The notes under the pieces were generated by a model, which worked only from the letters and a program-made list of their open reading frames with translations, had not been told where the DNA came from and did not search any database. Below, in pieces: positions 17,176 through 26,556 of a stretch of DNA of 64,000 nt. Both the position numbers and the translations under genes were made by a program. This DNA is from CBDCBA01 sp965214125 (lineage in GTDB: Bacteria; Planctomycetota; Phycisphaerae; Tepidisphaerales; Tepidisphaeraceae): assembly GCA_965214125.1 (NCBI GenBank), contig CBDCBA010000015.1:17237-81236 (forward strand), written 5' to 3'. Each line of letters starts with the position of its first letter. The first letter of the stretch is position 1.

Positions 17176-18144
17176 ATGAAGCTCGCCCGCACCCAGATCA
17201 TCACGCTCGCCAACCAGAAGGGGGGCTGCGGCAAAAGCACCACGGCCATCTCCGTCGCGGCGGCCTTCGCCAAGCTCGGGTACTCGGCCTGCCTGGTCGA
17301 CACCGACCCGCAGTGCAACTCCACCGATCACCTCGGCCTCGACCGCGACGCCCACGCGGCGGCGGGGGGGCTGAGCCTGGCCGACATCTTCCTCGGCGAC
17401 GTCCCCGCGAGCGAGGTCGAGGTCTTCCTGCCGCCGACGCTGAACGAGGGCGAGCAGGTGGCCTTCGGCGAGCGTGGGATTCGGCCGTCGCTCGTGCCGG
17501 GCAACCGCGGGCTGGGGACGGTCGAGAAGCGCCTTGAAGCCGAGATGGCCGCCAACGGCGTGTCGTCGCTCGACGCCGACGAAGTGCGCGACGGCCACCG
17601 CAAGCGGCTGGCGCGCTCGCTCGACACCCTGCGCGGCCGGCACGATTTCGTCGTGATCGACACCCCGCCCGAACTCGGGTTCCTGATGACCACCTCCCTC
17701 ATCGCCGCCGACTGGCTGATGATCCCGACCTTCCCCAGCGGCTACGACATGAAGGGCTTGGTCGACCTCGCGCGCACGGCCGAGAAGGTGCGGCAGCGGT
17801 TCAACCCGAAGCTCGAACTGCTCGGCGTCTTGCTGGGCAACTTCAACCACGTCGCCAAGCTCGACCGCGAGCTCTACCAACGCCTCGGCGACACCTACGG
17901 CGAGGGCGTGATGTTCGGCACCACGGTGAACACGAGCGTCCGCCACCGCGAGGCGACCGTCTACAACCGCACGATTTTTGAGCACGCCCCGGACCAGCCG
18001 GCGAGCAAGCAGTTTTTGAAGGTGGCCCAGGAATTGATCGAGCGCATCGAGTCGTGGGAGGCCGAGCGCGCTGGGGTAGGGGCGGGGGGGCTGACCATCG
18101 AGCCGGCGACCGCCACAAACCAGAAGGAGGCCCTCTGTGCCTGA
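17176..18144 (+). CDS. parA: ParA-family partition ATPase
   Basis: 322 residues from ATG 17176 (M-K-L-A-R-T-Q-I). Deviant Walker A at residues ~17-24 (K-G-G-C-G-K-S-T), Walker A-prime D-T-D-P-Q-C-N-S near 40, Walker B F-V-V-I-D-T-P-P near 160, all standard for ParA/Soj/MinD. It lacks an N-terminal HTH extension, so it is of the short type in which the partner protein does the DNA binding. A GGAGG site lies 12 bases upstream. The stop overlaps the next gene by eight bases, indicating translational coupling. Acts on plasmid or replicon segregation. Confidence 0.88.
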   Translation: MKLARTQIITLANQKGGCGKSTTAISVAAAFAKLGYSACLVDTDPQCNSTDHLGLDRDAHAAAGGLSLADIFLGDVPASEVEVFLPPTLNEGEQVAFGERGIRPSLVPGNRGLGTVEKRLEAEMAANGVSSLDADEVRDGHRKRLARSLDTLRGRHDFVVIDTPPELGFLMTTSLIAADWLMIPTFPSGYDMKGLVDLARTAEKVRQRFNPKLELLGVLLGNFNHVAKLDRELYQRLGDTYGEGVMFGTTVNTSVRHREATVYNRTIFEHAPDQPASKQFLKVAQELIERIESWEAERAGVGAGGLTIEPATATNQKEALCA

Positions 18145-18763
18145 ACAATCGACAAAGAAGCCAACGCAGGCCCGCGGCCTGCCCGCCGGATTCGGTCTCG
18201 GCGGGATCGCCAACACGCCGCTCGTCGGGCGCAAGCCGGTGCAGCTTGGCGATTACCTCGATGACGAGCCGGAGGCAGACCGGCGGGCCGTTGGCCCGCG
18301 GCTTGAGGAGAACTCCGCTGCGGACGAAGCCGCGGCCCAACGGGCCGCCGGTCCGGAGCCTGTCAAGCCGCCCGCGCCCAAGCCCAAGCCCAAACGCAAG
18401 GCGGGCGGCGGGGGGCCCAACACCAGCCTGCCGGCGTCGGCGAAGTCACGCTTCGTCCGCAGCGGCCCGCCTCGCAAACAGATCAACATGCGCCCCGAAA
18501 CGCTCGACAAGGCGCGCGAGCTGCTCTGGCTCGTCCAGGAGTACGGCCCGCAGCCCGACGCCAAGGCGAGCGAGATGTTCGAGGCCCTGGTCGACCTCCT
18601 CCACGACGCCCGCCAACGCCTGGATTTGTCGGAAGTCCCCCTGCGCGGCAAGTGGGGCGACGAGACCGCCCGCGCGTTCCCACAGCACCTCAAGGCCGCG
18701 TTTGCCGAGGCGATCGTCAGTCACACCAAGCCCGCCGAACGCTGGACCGCCAAAGCCGCATAA
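18137..18763 (+). CDS. ParA partner protein, probably centromere-binding
   Basis: 208 residues from GTG 18137, overlapping parA by eight bases. The first ~110 residues are proline-, lysine- and alanine-rich and likely disordered. The C-terminal part has K-Q-I-N-M-R-P-E-T-L-D-K-A-R-E-L-L-W-L-V-Q and then A-S-E-M-F-E-A-L-V-D-L-L-H-D-A, consistent with a ribbon-helix-helix dimer as found in small ParB/ParR partners of short ParA proteins. The classical ParB CTP-binding motif is absent. Role follows from coupling to parA. Confidence 0.65.
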   Translation: MPEQSTKKPTQARGLPAGFGLGGIANTPLVGRKPVQLGDYLDDEPEADRRAVGPRLEENSAADEAAAQRAAGPEPVKPPAPKPKPKRKAGGGGPNTSLPASAKSRFVRSGPPRKQINMRPETLDKARELLWLVQEYGPQPDAKASEMFEALVDLLHDARQRLDLSEVPLRGKWGDETARAFPQHLKAAFAEAIVSHTKPAERWTAKAA

Positions 18764-18823
18764 CGGTGTGGAGGCACACTGGCAGACGTCGCGGAGGAAC
18801 GGTGGATTACGAGAAGCGCTTGG

Positions 18824-18897
18824 TAGCCGCGACTCAACGAGTCGCGGTCCGAAGCGGTTGCAGCGATGTCAGACCGCGACTCGTTGAGTCGCGGCTA
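18824..18897. repeat. Dumbbell inverted repeat, type D
   Basis: Arms 18824-18849 and 18872-18897 form a perfect 26-bp inverted repeat with a 22-base spacer. Each arm has TAGCCGC at its outer end and an inner palindrome (CGACTC-aac-GAGTCG). The spacer contains AGCGGTTG, also seen beside the type B element. A degenerate fragment of the same word (GAGTCGCGGTC then GGTTGCA) occurs at 20943-20960. Confidence 0.9.
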
Positions 18898-18951
18898 TTG
18901 AACGGTTCGACTCGTCGCGTCAACGGGAGCGCCGGCGCGTAGCCTTGGGGC

Positions 18952-19854
18952 ATGTTCGGCATCCTCCTGACGGCGTTCCTCCTCGCCCCGCCCTCTACGC
19001 CGATCAGCGTCGAGGACCTTGGCAAGACGTACACGCCCGACCCCGATCGCACGCCGCCCGCGCTGATGCACGCCGTCGCGGACGACGCGGTCATCCACGG
19101 CAACACGAGCTTTCGCAACGAAACGCCGGCCACGCTCGAGTAGAAGGGGCGGCGGTCACACAACGGCACCGGCTACTACCAGCGCAACCGCGATCTGGGC
19201 CAGGTCTTGAACGTCCCGCCGGGCGAGCCGGTGACGATCGACGCCCTTGTCCTTCGCACCAGCCTCGGCAGCAACGCCGTGATGCCCGGCGCGCCGGGGG
19301 CGGAGCTGTTCGTGCAGTTCTTCCGGGTGGATACCGAAAATCTGAGCATCGACGAGTTCGGCAGCGGCGTCGGCGAGCCGGCAAAGCACGGCTTCGACTT
19401 GCAGTTCAACCGCGCCGATGACCAGATCACCGGCGCGAGCTACGAGCCCTTCGCCACCCTGCCCGGCGGGACGTTTCCGGAGTCGATCCCGCCGACGACG
19501 ATGCCCGGCCACCCCAAGGTCGATGGCAGCGCGTGGGAGATCCAGCCGGGCCATTTGCGGTACATTCGCCTCGATTTCGCCCCGGATCACGAGCCGACCC
19601 TCGCGCCCGGCCGCTGGGCGTTTCTCGTCGGTTTCACCGATCCCGGCGAGCAGCGGGGCGTGGCGCTGGCGATCGACAGCGAGGTCCACACGAAGGAGCA
19701 GGCGGTCTTCGTGGTCGACACCAACGGCCACATCCGCTGGGGCATCCGCCGCGAGGGCGACGGCACGCTGCCGCCGACGATGACCCAGCAACTTGACCCG
19801 CCGAGCGATCCGACGCGCAACGCACCACTCCGCGGCGTCGGGGGGGAAGCAACC
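18952..19854 (+). pseudogene. Secreted protein gene interrupted by an in-frame TAG
   Basis: From ATG 18952 the frame gives a signal-like start (M-F-G-I-L-L-T-A-F-L-L-A-P-P), 63 codons, then TAG at 19141. The same frame continues at once with K-G-R-R-S-H-N-G-T-G-Y-Y-Q-R-N-R-D-L-G and a sensible beta-rich protein (D-A-L-V-L-R-T-S-L-G, F-V-Q-F-F-R-V, G-R-W-A-F-L-V-G-F) to at least 19800. No frameshift is needed; one base change would restore it. The 3' end runs into the convergent AraC gene, so the original stop is not identifiable. I do not recognise the family. Confidence 0.65.
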
Positions 19855-20865
19855 TCACTCTCCCGAACGCTCGCTGCGGTACTGCGAAGGGGCGAGCCCG
19901 TGGTGCCGGCGGAAGCTGCGGATGAAGCTGGCGTGCGACTGAAAGCCCAGGTCGAAGGCAATCGTCTTGATCGGCTCGTCGCTGCCGCGCAACCGGCGGA
20001 CTGCTTCCTGGAGGCGAAGCTGCAACAGGTACTCGTGCGGGGCGACGCCGTGGTGACGCTTGAAGGTGCGGGTCAGATGCTCGCGGCTGACACCGTGTTG
20101 CCTGGCGAGTTCGGCGACGGTCCAGTCGCGCGACAGGTCGTTGCGCAGGCTCTTTTCCGCGGCCAATGGCAGATCCGGTGCGCCGCGGCCCCGGCTGGCC
20201 GCGCCGGCCTCGGCGGCGGCGAGCAATGCCTCGAATGCGTCGTCGGCCAAGCGCATCGCGGCGCTGGCGCTCATCTCCGTCACGTGATCGGGCGCGCGAG
20301 CCACCTGGAGCAGCCGGCGTACGAGCAGGTGGTCGAGCCCCAGCCGGTAGACGCGCCCGTAACGCCCCAGCAGCGAATTCGCGTGGCTGACGGCCGTCGC
20401 CCCGTTGAGAATCAGCCCCACGAACTCCCACGGCCCGCGGTGGCCGGGGTGGTAGGCTTCCCAGAAGTCCTCGTTCTCCTCGACGAAGCGCAGCACCGCT
20501 TCGCCCGGGCGAAGCTGCCAGAGCGGGCCTTTCCTCGAGCGTCCCACCGCGCCGCCGGCGGTGAGGGCGATCTTGACGACCACGTGCTGCGGCATCGGCG
20601 CCTGGCGGACGTGGTCGATGTTGTAGAGCGGCGAGAGCGCCTCGCCGCGCCCGAGGTAGGCGGGGGCGGGCAGGTCGGGCAGGCGGTCGCGGACGCGGAA
20701 CCAGGTGTAATCGACCATCCGGTACGAGCGGTCGGCGAGTTCGAGCGAGCGGTCGGGCGGAAAGGCAGCCTCGACATCCGGCGCGGCACCGGCGGGTTGG
20801 GGCGCGTGTTCGGGCTGTGCGGGCGGCGGAACGGGCATAAGCGTCAGCGGGCGTCGCGTGGTCAC
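19855..20865 (-). CDS. AraC-family transcriptional regulator
   Basis: About 336 residues from GTG 20865; ATG 20838 (M-P-V-P-P-P) is an alternative and no ribosome site decides. Residues ~60-190 form an AraC-type ligand-sensing region (W-Q-L-R-P-G-E-A-V-L). The C-terminal ~100 residues hold the two helix-turn-helix motifs: W-T-V-A-E-L-A-R-Q-H-G-V-S-R-E-H-L-T-R near 255 and I-K-T-I-A-F-D-L-G-F-Q-S-H-A-S-F near 305. Such regulators commonly control sugar catabolism; the nearby GH2 gene is a plausible target, but no operator is evident. Confidence 0.9.
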   Translation of the reverse strand: MTTRRPLTLMPVPPPAQPEHAPQPAGAAPDVEAAFPPDRSLELADRSYRMVDYTWFRVRDRLPDLPAPAYLGRGEALSPLYNIDHVRQAPMPQHVVVKIALTAGGAVGRSRKGPLWQLRPGEAVLRFVEENEDFWEAYHPGHRGPWEFVGLILNGATAVSHANSLLGRYGRVYRLGLDHLLVRRLLQVARAPDHVTEMSASAAMRLADDAFEALLAAAEAGAASRGRGAPDLPLAAEKSLRNDLSRDWTVAELARQHGVSREHLTRTFKRHHGVAPHEYLLQLRLQEAVRRLRGSDEPIKTIAFDLGFQSHASFIRSFRRHHGLAPSQYRSERSGE

Positions 20866-21110
20866 ATGTAATCAACTCTTGTCACAGGAATCCGCGTTGG
20901 CAGCAGCATCCTAAGCGAATAGGTTGCAGAACGCACCCGATTGAGTCGCGGTCGGTTGCATCACACCTCTGCCGGTCATCGGCCGGCGGGGGGACGAGGA
21001 GCCGCGACGCTCCGGCGCACCCCGCGTCGGGGACTATCACGATCACACGCCGCGCCGTTCCGGGCGCGGCCCCTTCCGGCGGACGCCGGATTAGGAGTAG
21101 GAGACCCCCC

Positions 21111-21860
21111 ATGACCAAGTTCACACTCGCGGCCGCCGCCGCCGCCGTTCTTACCAGTGCCGCCTTCGCGTCGGCCCAGACCACGGTCGTCGACGACGAC
21201 TTCGACCGCACCGTCACCGGCAGCTTCGGCAGCACGCCGGGCGGCATCGACTACATCAGCAACCAGACGAGCCAGAGTGTTGACGGCGACGTCGGCATCT
21301 TCGGCCAGAGCGCCAACACCCTCGCGGCTGACCTGACCACCCTGGCGCCCGTCGGCTACACCGTCAGCTTCGACGCCGACCGCAACATCAGCGGTGGCGG
21401 GTTCGTGTCCTTCTTCGCTGGCGTCGGCGATGCCTCCACGCCCGCGCTGATCTTCGACATCGAAAACAGCGGCGCCGACTACGGCGTGCTCGTCCAGCAG
21501 AACAACGATTCCGCCGGCGAGCTCATCGCTCGCATCTTCACCAACGGCACGCTCGACCAGAGCTTCCCGCTCGCCGGCTCCGATAACTCGGCACCCTTCA
21601 GCGTCGACTTCACCGTCCTCGCGCCCGATGGCTACGACGATGGCGACACCGGCACGCTGGCCCTCTCGGTGAATGGCACCCCGCTCGGCACGTCGATGCT
21701 TACCTTCGACGGCACCAACAGCGGCTTTGCCACCCTCTCAAGCAACATCGCCGCCGCTGAGGTCGACAACCTCACCATCACGGCCCTGCCCGTCCCCGAG
21801 CCGACCAGCTTGGCCCTGCTCGGCCTGGGCGGCCTCGTGGCCCTGCGTCGCCGTCGCTAA
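21111..21860 (+). CDS. Secreted PEP-CTERM sorting-domain protein
   Basis: 249 residues. ATG 21111 follows a GGAG site about nine bases upstream. Signal peptide M-T-K-F-T-L-A-A-A-A-A-A-V-L ends near A-S-A-Q. The mature region reads as a beta-sandwich, perhaps lectin-like (F-D-A-D-R-N-I-S-G-G-G-F-V-S-F-F), without catalytic motifs. Tail: V-P-E-P-T-S-L-A-L-L, hydrophobic stretch, R-R-R-R. Exosortase processing would anchor it at the cell surface. It is followed by a strong terminator and then the GH2 gene. Confidence 0.87.
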   Translation: MTKFTLAAAAAAVLTSAAFASAQTTVVDDDFDRTVTGSFGSTPGGIDYISNQTSQSVDGDVGIFGQSANTLAADLTTLAPVGYTVSFDADRNISGGGFVSFFAGVGDASTPALIFDIENSGADYGVLVQQNNDSAGELIARIFTNGTLDQSFPLAGSDNSAPFSVDFTVLAPDGYDDGDTGTLALSVNGTPLGTSMLTFDGTNSGFATLSSNIAAAEVDNLTITALPVPEPTSLALLGLGGLVALRRRR

Positions 21861-21895
21861 GGCGAACGCGACTGGCTCGCACAACTGCAACCACG

Positions 21896-21928
21896 CGGCC
21901 CCGCCCCGGTTTGACTGGGGCGGGGCCG
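21896..21928 (+). terminator. Rho-independent terminator after the PEP-CTERM gene
   Basis: A perfect 12-bp GC stem (CGGCCCCGCCCC with its complement) around a nine-base loop, followed by TTCGTTT. It separates the PEP-CTERM gene from the GH2 gene. Confidence 0.75.
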
Positions 21929-21954
21929 TTCGTTTCATCGCCCCAATCCTTACC

Positions 21955-24900
21955 ATGCGCATCACCCCCCGATTCTTCCGGACCGCTCGGATCGGCCTCG
22001 CCGCCCTGGCGCTGCTCGCGACGCGCGCCGCCGCTCAGGACGCGCCCGCCGACCCCGTGCCTGACAGTGGCCTCAACGCCCCGAGCGATCAGGGCGTCGG
22101 CGCGGCCACCATGCCCAGCGACCCGGCGGCCGTGACGCCACTGACGATTGCCGGCGAGACGGCCGACATCCTGCCGACTGTCCGCCTGACCCCGCGCCAC
22201 GTGCGCGTTCCCGGCGGCATCTGGCGCGGCAAGCACAGCCTCGTCGGCCCCTGGCAGTACCAGCCGAAAGTTCCCGAGAACTTCGACGGCACCGCCGCCA
22301 GCCTCGGAGACGACACAACGGCCCTGCCGATCCCCGGCCACCCGATGATCCACGGGTTCGACAAGCTCACGAAGGAGACCGGCCACCCCGTCGGCTGGAC
22401 CCGCACCTTCGGCCTCCCCGACGCCTGGAAGGAGGCCAACATCCGCGTGCGCATCCGCTTCGAGAGCCTTGATGGCCTGAACACCGTTTACGTCAACGGC
22501 CAGAAGGTCGGCGCGAGCGAGCGCGTGAACCTGCCGAGCGAGTTCGACATCACCGACGCCCTCGACAAGAGCGGCGAGAACGAGATCACCATCACGCAGG
22601 AATGGTCCCTCGCGACCCACTGGAGCAAGCGTAACCTTGGCACGATCGCCCGCGACGTCTACCTGCAAGCACTGCCGACAACGAACATCGCGCGGCTGCA
22701 CGTGGACACGGATCTGAGCGACGACCTGGAGTCGGCGGTCATCCACGCGCACGTACGGATCGCGAACGATTCGGACAAGCCCGTGGCCGCGCCGGCGGTG
22801 CGGTTCACGCTGCTGGGTCCCGGCGAGGAGCGCGTGCCGGTCGAGCTCGACGCCCGCGACCTGCCGCTGCCGCCGATCGCGGCGGGGCAGATGCTTGAAA
22901 CCACCGTCCCGATGCCCGCCACCGGTTTCGAAACGTGGGACGCCGAACACCCCAACCTCTACCACCTCAAGGCGGAACTGCTCGTCGACGGCGAGGTGCA
23001 GATGGAGGCGACGCAGCGGTTCGGCTTCCGCGAGGTCCAGACCACGCGCGACGGCGAACTGCTGGTCAACGGCACGCCGGTGAAGTTCCGCGGCACGAAC
23101 TACCACATGAGCTTCCCGGACGTGGGCTACTTCATGAGCCCCGAGCAGGCGCGAATCGATTTGGAGCGCTTCTTCGACGCGAACATGAACGTGCTGCGCG
23201 TCCGCCCGACGCCGATGATCGAGTACGTGAACATGTGCGACGAGCTGGGCATGTACACCACGATGGAGGGGATGTTCACGCTGATGATGTACGACCGCGG
23301 CCCGACCGGCGACCACGGGGCCGACCCGAGCATCGCCCCCGGCGTCCGCGAGCACATGGCCGCCATGCTCGAAAGCTACCGCAGCCACCCATCCATCCTC
23401 ATCTACGGCCTGGGCAACGAGTGCCCCTACTACGACTACTTCAAGACCGCCGCCCTCGGCATGCAAAACACCGGCCTCGCCGAGCCGCTCTTCTTCGGCA
23501 GCGACGACCGCCTTGGCGTCGGCATCGACTTTATGGACGTCAACGACGACCACTACCCGCGCGAGGGCGTCGCCAGCTTCGATGACTTCTCCAAGATCGA
23601 GGGCGTTGGCTGGGATTACCCCAAGAACCGCCCGAACATGTTCACCGAGTGGTGCCACATCCCGGCGAACAACATCAAGGAATACCTCTTCGACCCGGCC
23701 ATCGACGACTACTGGGGCTACTACGCCCAGGCGCACGCCGACTGGACCTACGCCCCGGAAAACACGCACATCCTCGGCGGCTTCCTCTTCCTCGGCGCGC
23801 CCGAACGCAAGCTCGGCAGCACCTTCCCGTGGCGTGGCTTCTTCGATGATTACCGCCGGCCGTTCGACATGGCGTGGCACGTGAAGAAGAGCCACTCGCC
23901 CATACGCATTAACGAGCCCGGCGGCGTGCTGGAGGACGACGCCGTCCGCGTGCAGGTCGAGAACCGCTACGACTTCCGCGATTTCAGCGAAATGACGATC
24001 CGGTGGGAGCAGGGCGACGAGAGCGGCACGATCGACTTCGAGCTCGAACCGCGCGAGACGGACGCGCTCGAGGTGCCGTTCGATCCGAGCGGCGAGGGGC
24101 CGACCATGCTCACCTTCACCGAAGAGAGCGGCCGCCTGATCGACGTCTACGAGATCGGCCGCCCGCACCTGCAAATGCCCGATGCGACGACTTACGAGTC
24201 GAAGGAACTCGCGGTCGAACAGGGCGGCGACGCCGTTACCGTGACCGTCGGCGACCAAACCTTCACCTTCACGAACGGCCTCGTCACGTCGGCCAAAGTG
24301 GGCGATCGCGAGGTGCTGGCCGGCGAGCCGGAGCTGGTCGTGCGGCCGACGCAGTTCAAGAACTTCCGCGGCAATCAGAAGCTCACGCTCGTCAACCAGG
24401 CGATCGACTGGACCGCCGACAAGGTGACGGTCGAGGAGGGCGACCGGAGCGTCACCGTGACCGCCAGCGGCAAGTACACCCACGCCGAGGGCCGCTTCGT
24501 CACGCGCATCAACGACACGGGCGAGGTGACCGTCAGCTACGACTTCAAGTGGACGAGCGAGTTGTCCTTCAACTGCTTCGCCTGGGGCTACGCGCTGCAG
24601 GTGGCGGCGCCGTTTGACACGCTCGTGTGGGAGCGGGACGCGCAGTGGAGCCACTACCCGCCGGAGCACATCGGCCGCCGCGCGGGCGTGGCGAAGTCCA
24701 CCGGCGACCCGCAGTACGCCCCCGCCAAGGCTGCCTACGGCGGCGAGGGACCCAAATCCTGGCCGTGGTCGCAGGACACCGTCGACGGCGTGACGCACGA
24801 CTTCCGCTCGAGCAAGCTCGACTACCTGACCGGCGGCCTCGTCGCCGAGGATGGCACCGGCGTCCTTCTGAGCGGCGACGGCACGACCCACCTGCACGCC

Positions 24901-25113
24901 ATTCCCGCTGCCGGCGACGTGGGGGGCGAGACCTTCGAGCTCGAGTTCCACCCCGACCGCGCCGCCGGCCGGTGGTTCCTGCAAAGCCTCGAGTTCTACC
25001 AGGGCAGCAGCGAGCCGCACCTGACGAAGTCGATCAAGTTCGACAGCCTGATGGTCGGCCCCGACACCCGCTTCGGCGGCGTGGTGACGTACCGGCTGAC
25101 GGGCGCGGAATAG
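21955..25113 (+). CDS. Secreted glycoside hydrolase family 2 (beta-galactosidase-like)
   Basis: 1052 residues, close to LacZ length. A signal peptide (M-R-I-T-P-R-F-F-R-T, hydrophobic core, A-A-A-Q) indicates export. Domains: jelly-roll sugar-binding region (G-P-W-Q-Y near residue 98; V-Y-V-N-G-Q-K-V-G near 180), Ig-like domain, then the TIM barrel with F-R-G-T-N-Y-H near 380. The catalytic acid/base is E in G-L-G-N-E-C-P near 486 and the nucleophile is E in F-T-E-W-C-H near 565. A C-terminal beta region extends to the end. Substrate among beta-galactosides, -mannosides or -glucuronides cannot be fixed. Confidence 0.88.
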   Translation: MRITPRFFRTARIGLAALALLATRAAAQDAPADPVPDSGLNAPSDQGVGAATMPSDPAAVTPLTIAGETADILPTVRLTPRHVRVPGGIWRGKHSLVGPWQYQPKVPENFDGTAASLGDDTTALPIPGHPMIHGFDKLTKETGHPVGWTRTFGLPDAWKEANIRVRIRFESLDGLNTVYVNGQKVGASERVNLPSEFDITDALDKSGENEITITQEWSLATHWSKRNLGTIARDVYLQALPTTNIARLHVDTDLSDDLESAVIHAHVRIANDSDKPVAAPAVRFTLLGPGEERVPVELDARDLPLPPIAAGQMLETTVPMPATGFETWDAEHPNLYHLKAELLVDGEVQMEATQRFGFREVQTTRDGELLVNGTPVKFRGTNYHMSFPDVGYFMSPEQARIDLERFFDANMNVLRVRPTPMIEYVNMCDELGMYTTMEGMFTLMMYDRGPTGDHGADPSIAPGVREHMAAMLESYRSHPSILIYGLGNECPYYDYFKTAALGMQNTGLAEPLFFGSDDRLGVGIDFMDVNDDHYPREGVASFDDFSKIEGVGWDYPKNRPNMFTEWCHIPANNIKEYLFDPAIDDYWGYYAQAHADWTYAPENTHILGGFLFLGAPERKLGSTFPWRGFFDDYRRPFDMAWHVKKSHSPIRINEPGGVLEDDAVRVQVENRYDFRDFSEMTIRWEQGDESGTIDFELEPRETDALEVPFDPSGEGPTMLTFTEESGRLIDVYEIGRPHLQMPDATTYESKELAVEQGGDAVTVTVGDQTFTFTNGLVTSAKVGDREVLAGEPELVVRPTQFKNFRGNQKLTLVNQAIDWTADKVTVEEGDRSVTVTASGKYTHAEGRFVTRINDTGEVTVSYDFKWTSELSFNCFAWGYALQVAAPFDTLVWERDAQWSHYPPEHIGRRAGVAKSTGDPQYAPAKAAYGGEGPKSWPWSQDTVDGVTHDFRSSKLDYLTGGLVAEDGTGVLLSGDGTTHLHAIPAAGDVGGETFELEFHPDRAAGRWFLQSLEFYQGSSEPHLTKSIKFDSLMVGPDTRFGGVVTYRLTGAE

Positions 25114-25134
25114 CGTGCGTCAACATCTGGTTCC

Positions 25135-25168
25135 GAACAGCCCCGCATGTAAGGTTGCGGGGCTGTTC
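25135..25168 (+). terminator. Terminator hairpin after the GH2 gene
   Basis: A perfect 12-bp stem (GAACAGCCCCGC and complement) around a ten-base loop, 21 bases after the GH2 stop. The T-tract is short (TTCTC). Confidence 0.65.
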
Positions 25169-25299
25169 TCATGCGGCGTCACCGGGGTGAGCGGCGAGAG
25201 CCGGAAGCGGACGTCACGAGGGCGGGCGGGCCACCGAAGCGGCCCGCCCGACGCGGAGGAGAACTCGATGGCCGCGCCGCCGAGGGCGGCGCGGGCGGA

Positions 25300-26220
25300 T
25301 TACCACTCTTCCTTCACCTCGTCCAGCACGAGATCGAGGTCCCAGTCGGCGTGCATGGGCATCTCCCAGAGGTCGTACAGGTTGTCGACCTTGGCGGCGT
25401 GGCCGTCGACGAAGGCCATGTTGATGTTTTCGCCGTGGCGGTTGTTGAACCAGCGGTTGATCTGGTTCGTGTCGTCGTTGGCCTCGGGGAAGGGGTTGAG
25501 GCGATCTTCGGCCGGAACGGTGTTCTCGACCGCAAAGGCCTCGCTCCAGACGCCGCAGCCCATGAAGGGCGTGTTGGTGCTGTCGCTGATGCGAGAGATC
25601 TTATTGTAGAACATCTTGCCCTGCATGCGGATGCCGCGGAGGTTCTTGCTCGTGTCGACCTCGATCACGTCGCCGCGGGTGAAGTAGCCGCTGCCCTGGA
25701 GGAACGCGCGGTAGACGGTCCAGCCGTTGTACGTGTAGCTGCCCGCGCTGGCGTAGGCCTCGACGGCGGCGTTGCCGGGGGCAAAGTCACGCCGCCACGC
25801 CGTGGTCGCGGTGCCCGTCACCGAGTTGCCACCCACCGCGTTGGGGCCGGGATCGGTCGCCTCGGGGCAGAACTGGATCTGCGGGTCCTTGGAGTTGGAC
25901 TCCTCGGAATCGAGCAGTTGCAGGTAGCCGCCGTCGGTGATGACCTTCATCACCATGCCGCCGCCGATGAACTTCGGTCCCTCGGTCTGCCGGATGAAGG
26001 CGCCGTCGTTGTCGTTGACGAACATGAAGAACGCCTGGCCGATCGAGCGGTTGTTGGCGAGGCACTTCACGTTCTTCGCCGCGGCGCGCGCCTGGCTGAG
26101 CGTGGGCAGCAGGATGCCGATCAAGAGGGCGATGATGCCGATGACGACGAGCAGCTCCACAAGCGTGAAGCCGCCGCGCGGGCGGGTGGGGCGACGGATC
26201 AGGGGGGACAAGCAAGTCAT
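25300..26220 (-). CDS. Prepilin-like protein with N-terminal methylation motif and H-X9-DG motif
   Basis: 306 residues from ATG 26220, which has GAGGAGG six bases upstream. The basic leader (R-R-P-T-R-P-R-G-G) precedes F-T-L-V-E-L-L-V-V-I-G-I-I-A-L-L-I-G-I, the type IV prepilin/pseudopilin cleavage and methylation signal, then the membrane helix continues as L-L-P-T-L-S-Q-A-R. Near the C-terminus H-G-E-N-I-N-M-A-F-V-D-G is an exact H-X9-DG motif, the mark of a large planctomycete pseudopilin family. The central region contains a predicted beta-rich head. Many such genes occur beside glycosidase genes; the role is unknown. Confidence 0.9.
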   Translation of the reverse strand: MTCLSPLIRRPTRPRGGFTLVELLVVIGIIALLIGILLPTLSQARAAAKNVKCLANNRSIGQAFFMFVNDNDGAFIRQTEGPKFIGGGMVMKVITDGGYLQLLDSEESNSKDPQIQFCPEATDPGPNAVGGNSVTGTATTAWRRDFAPGNAAVEAYASAGSYTYNGWTVYRAFLQGSGYFTRGDVIEVDTSKNLRGIRMQGKMFYNKISRISDSTNTPFMGCGVWSEAFAVENTVPAEDRLNPFPEANDDTNQINRWFNNRHGENINMAFVDGHAAKVDNLYDLWEMPMHADWDLDLVLDEVKEEW

Positions 26221-26556
26221 GGTGGGCCTCCTCGGCGGTTTCGAAAAAAGTCGGGTGAGTGAGCGGGCGGGGCGGCGGGCCCCGCGTGTGACAGACCTGA
26301 CGGGCGGCACGCGGCCGGGTCCGGTCGGTCCGCCGCAACGCCCCCTCCGCGGCGGGGCCTGCCCCACGCTCAACGGGCAGTATTTCAGCCACGCCCCAAT
26401 CTCACAATCGGCAGGATGTCACATCGGTTGGCCTGGTGTGATGTCACTGGAAAGTTCTGCGGCCAACGGTTTGTGGCGACGTGCTGCGGCTTCTAAACTT
26501 GGTTTCGGCCGACCCGTGGGCCGCTGTGATGTTCCAACGCGGCCCGCGCTGGGCCC
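26221..26556. promoter_or_regulatory. Divergent control region between prepilin-like and GH78-like genes
   Basis: 336 bases without a gene. It contains GGATGTCAC at 26414-26422 and the palindrome GTGATGTCAC at 26438-26447, 24 bases apart, plus GTTGGCC and GGCCAAC as a 7-bp inverted repeat around them. Spacing suggests paired operator sites, but no regulator can be assigned and no sigma-70 promoter stands out. Confidence 0.3.

Noticed and set aside
21778..25020. 1080-codon leftward open frame opposite the GH2 gene
   Set aside because: No recognisable protein and no ribosome site; the plus strand encodes a complete family 2 glycosidase.
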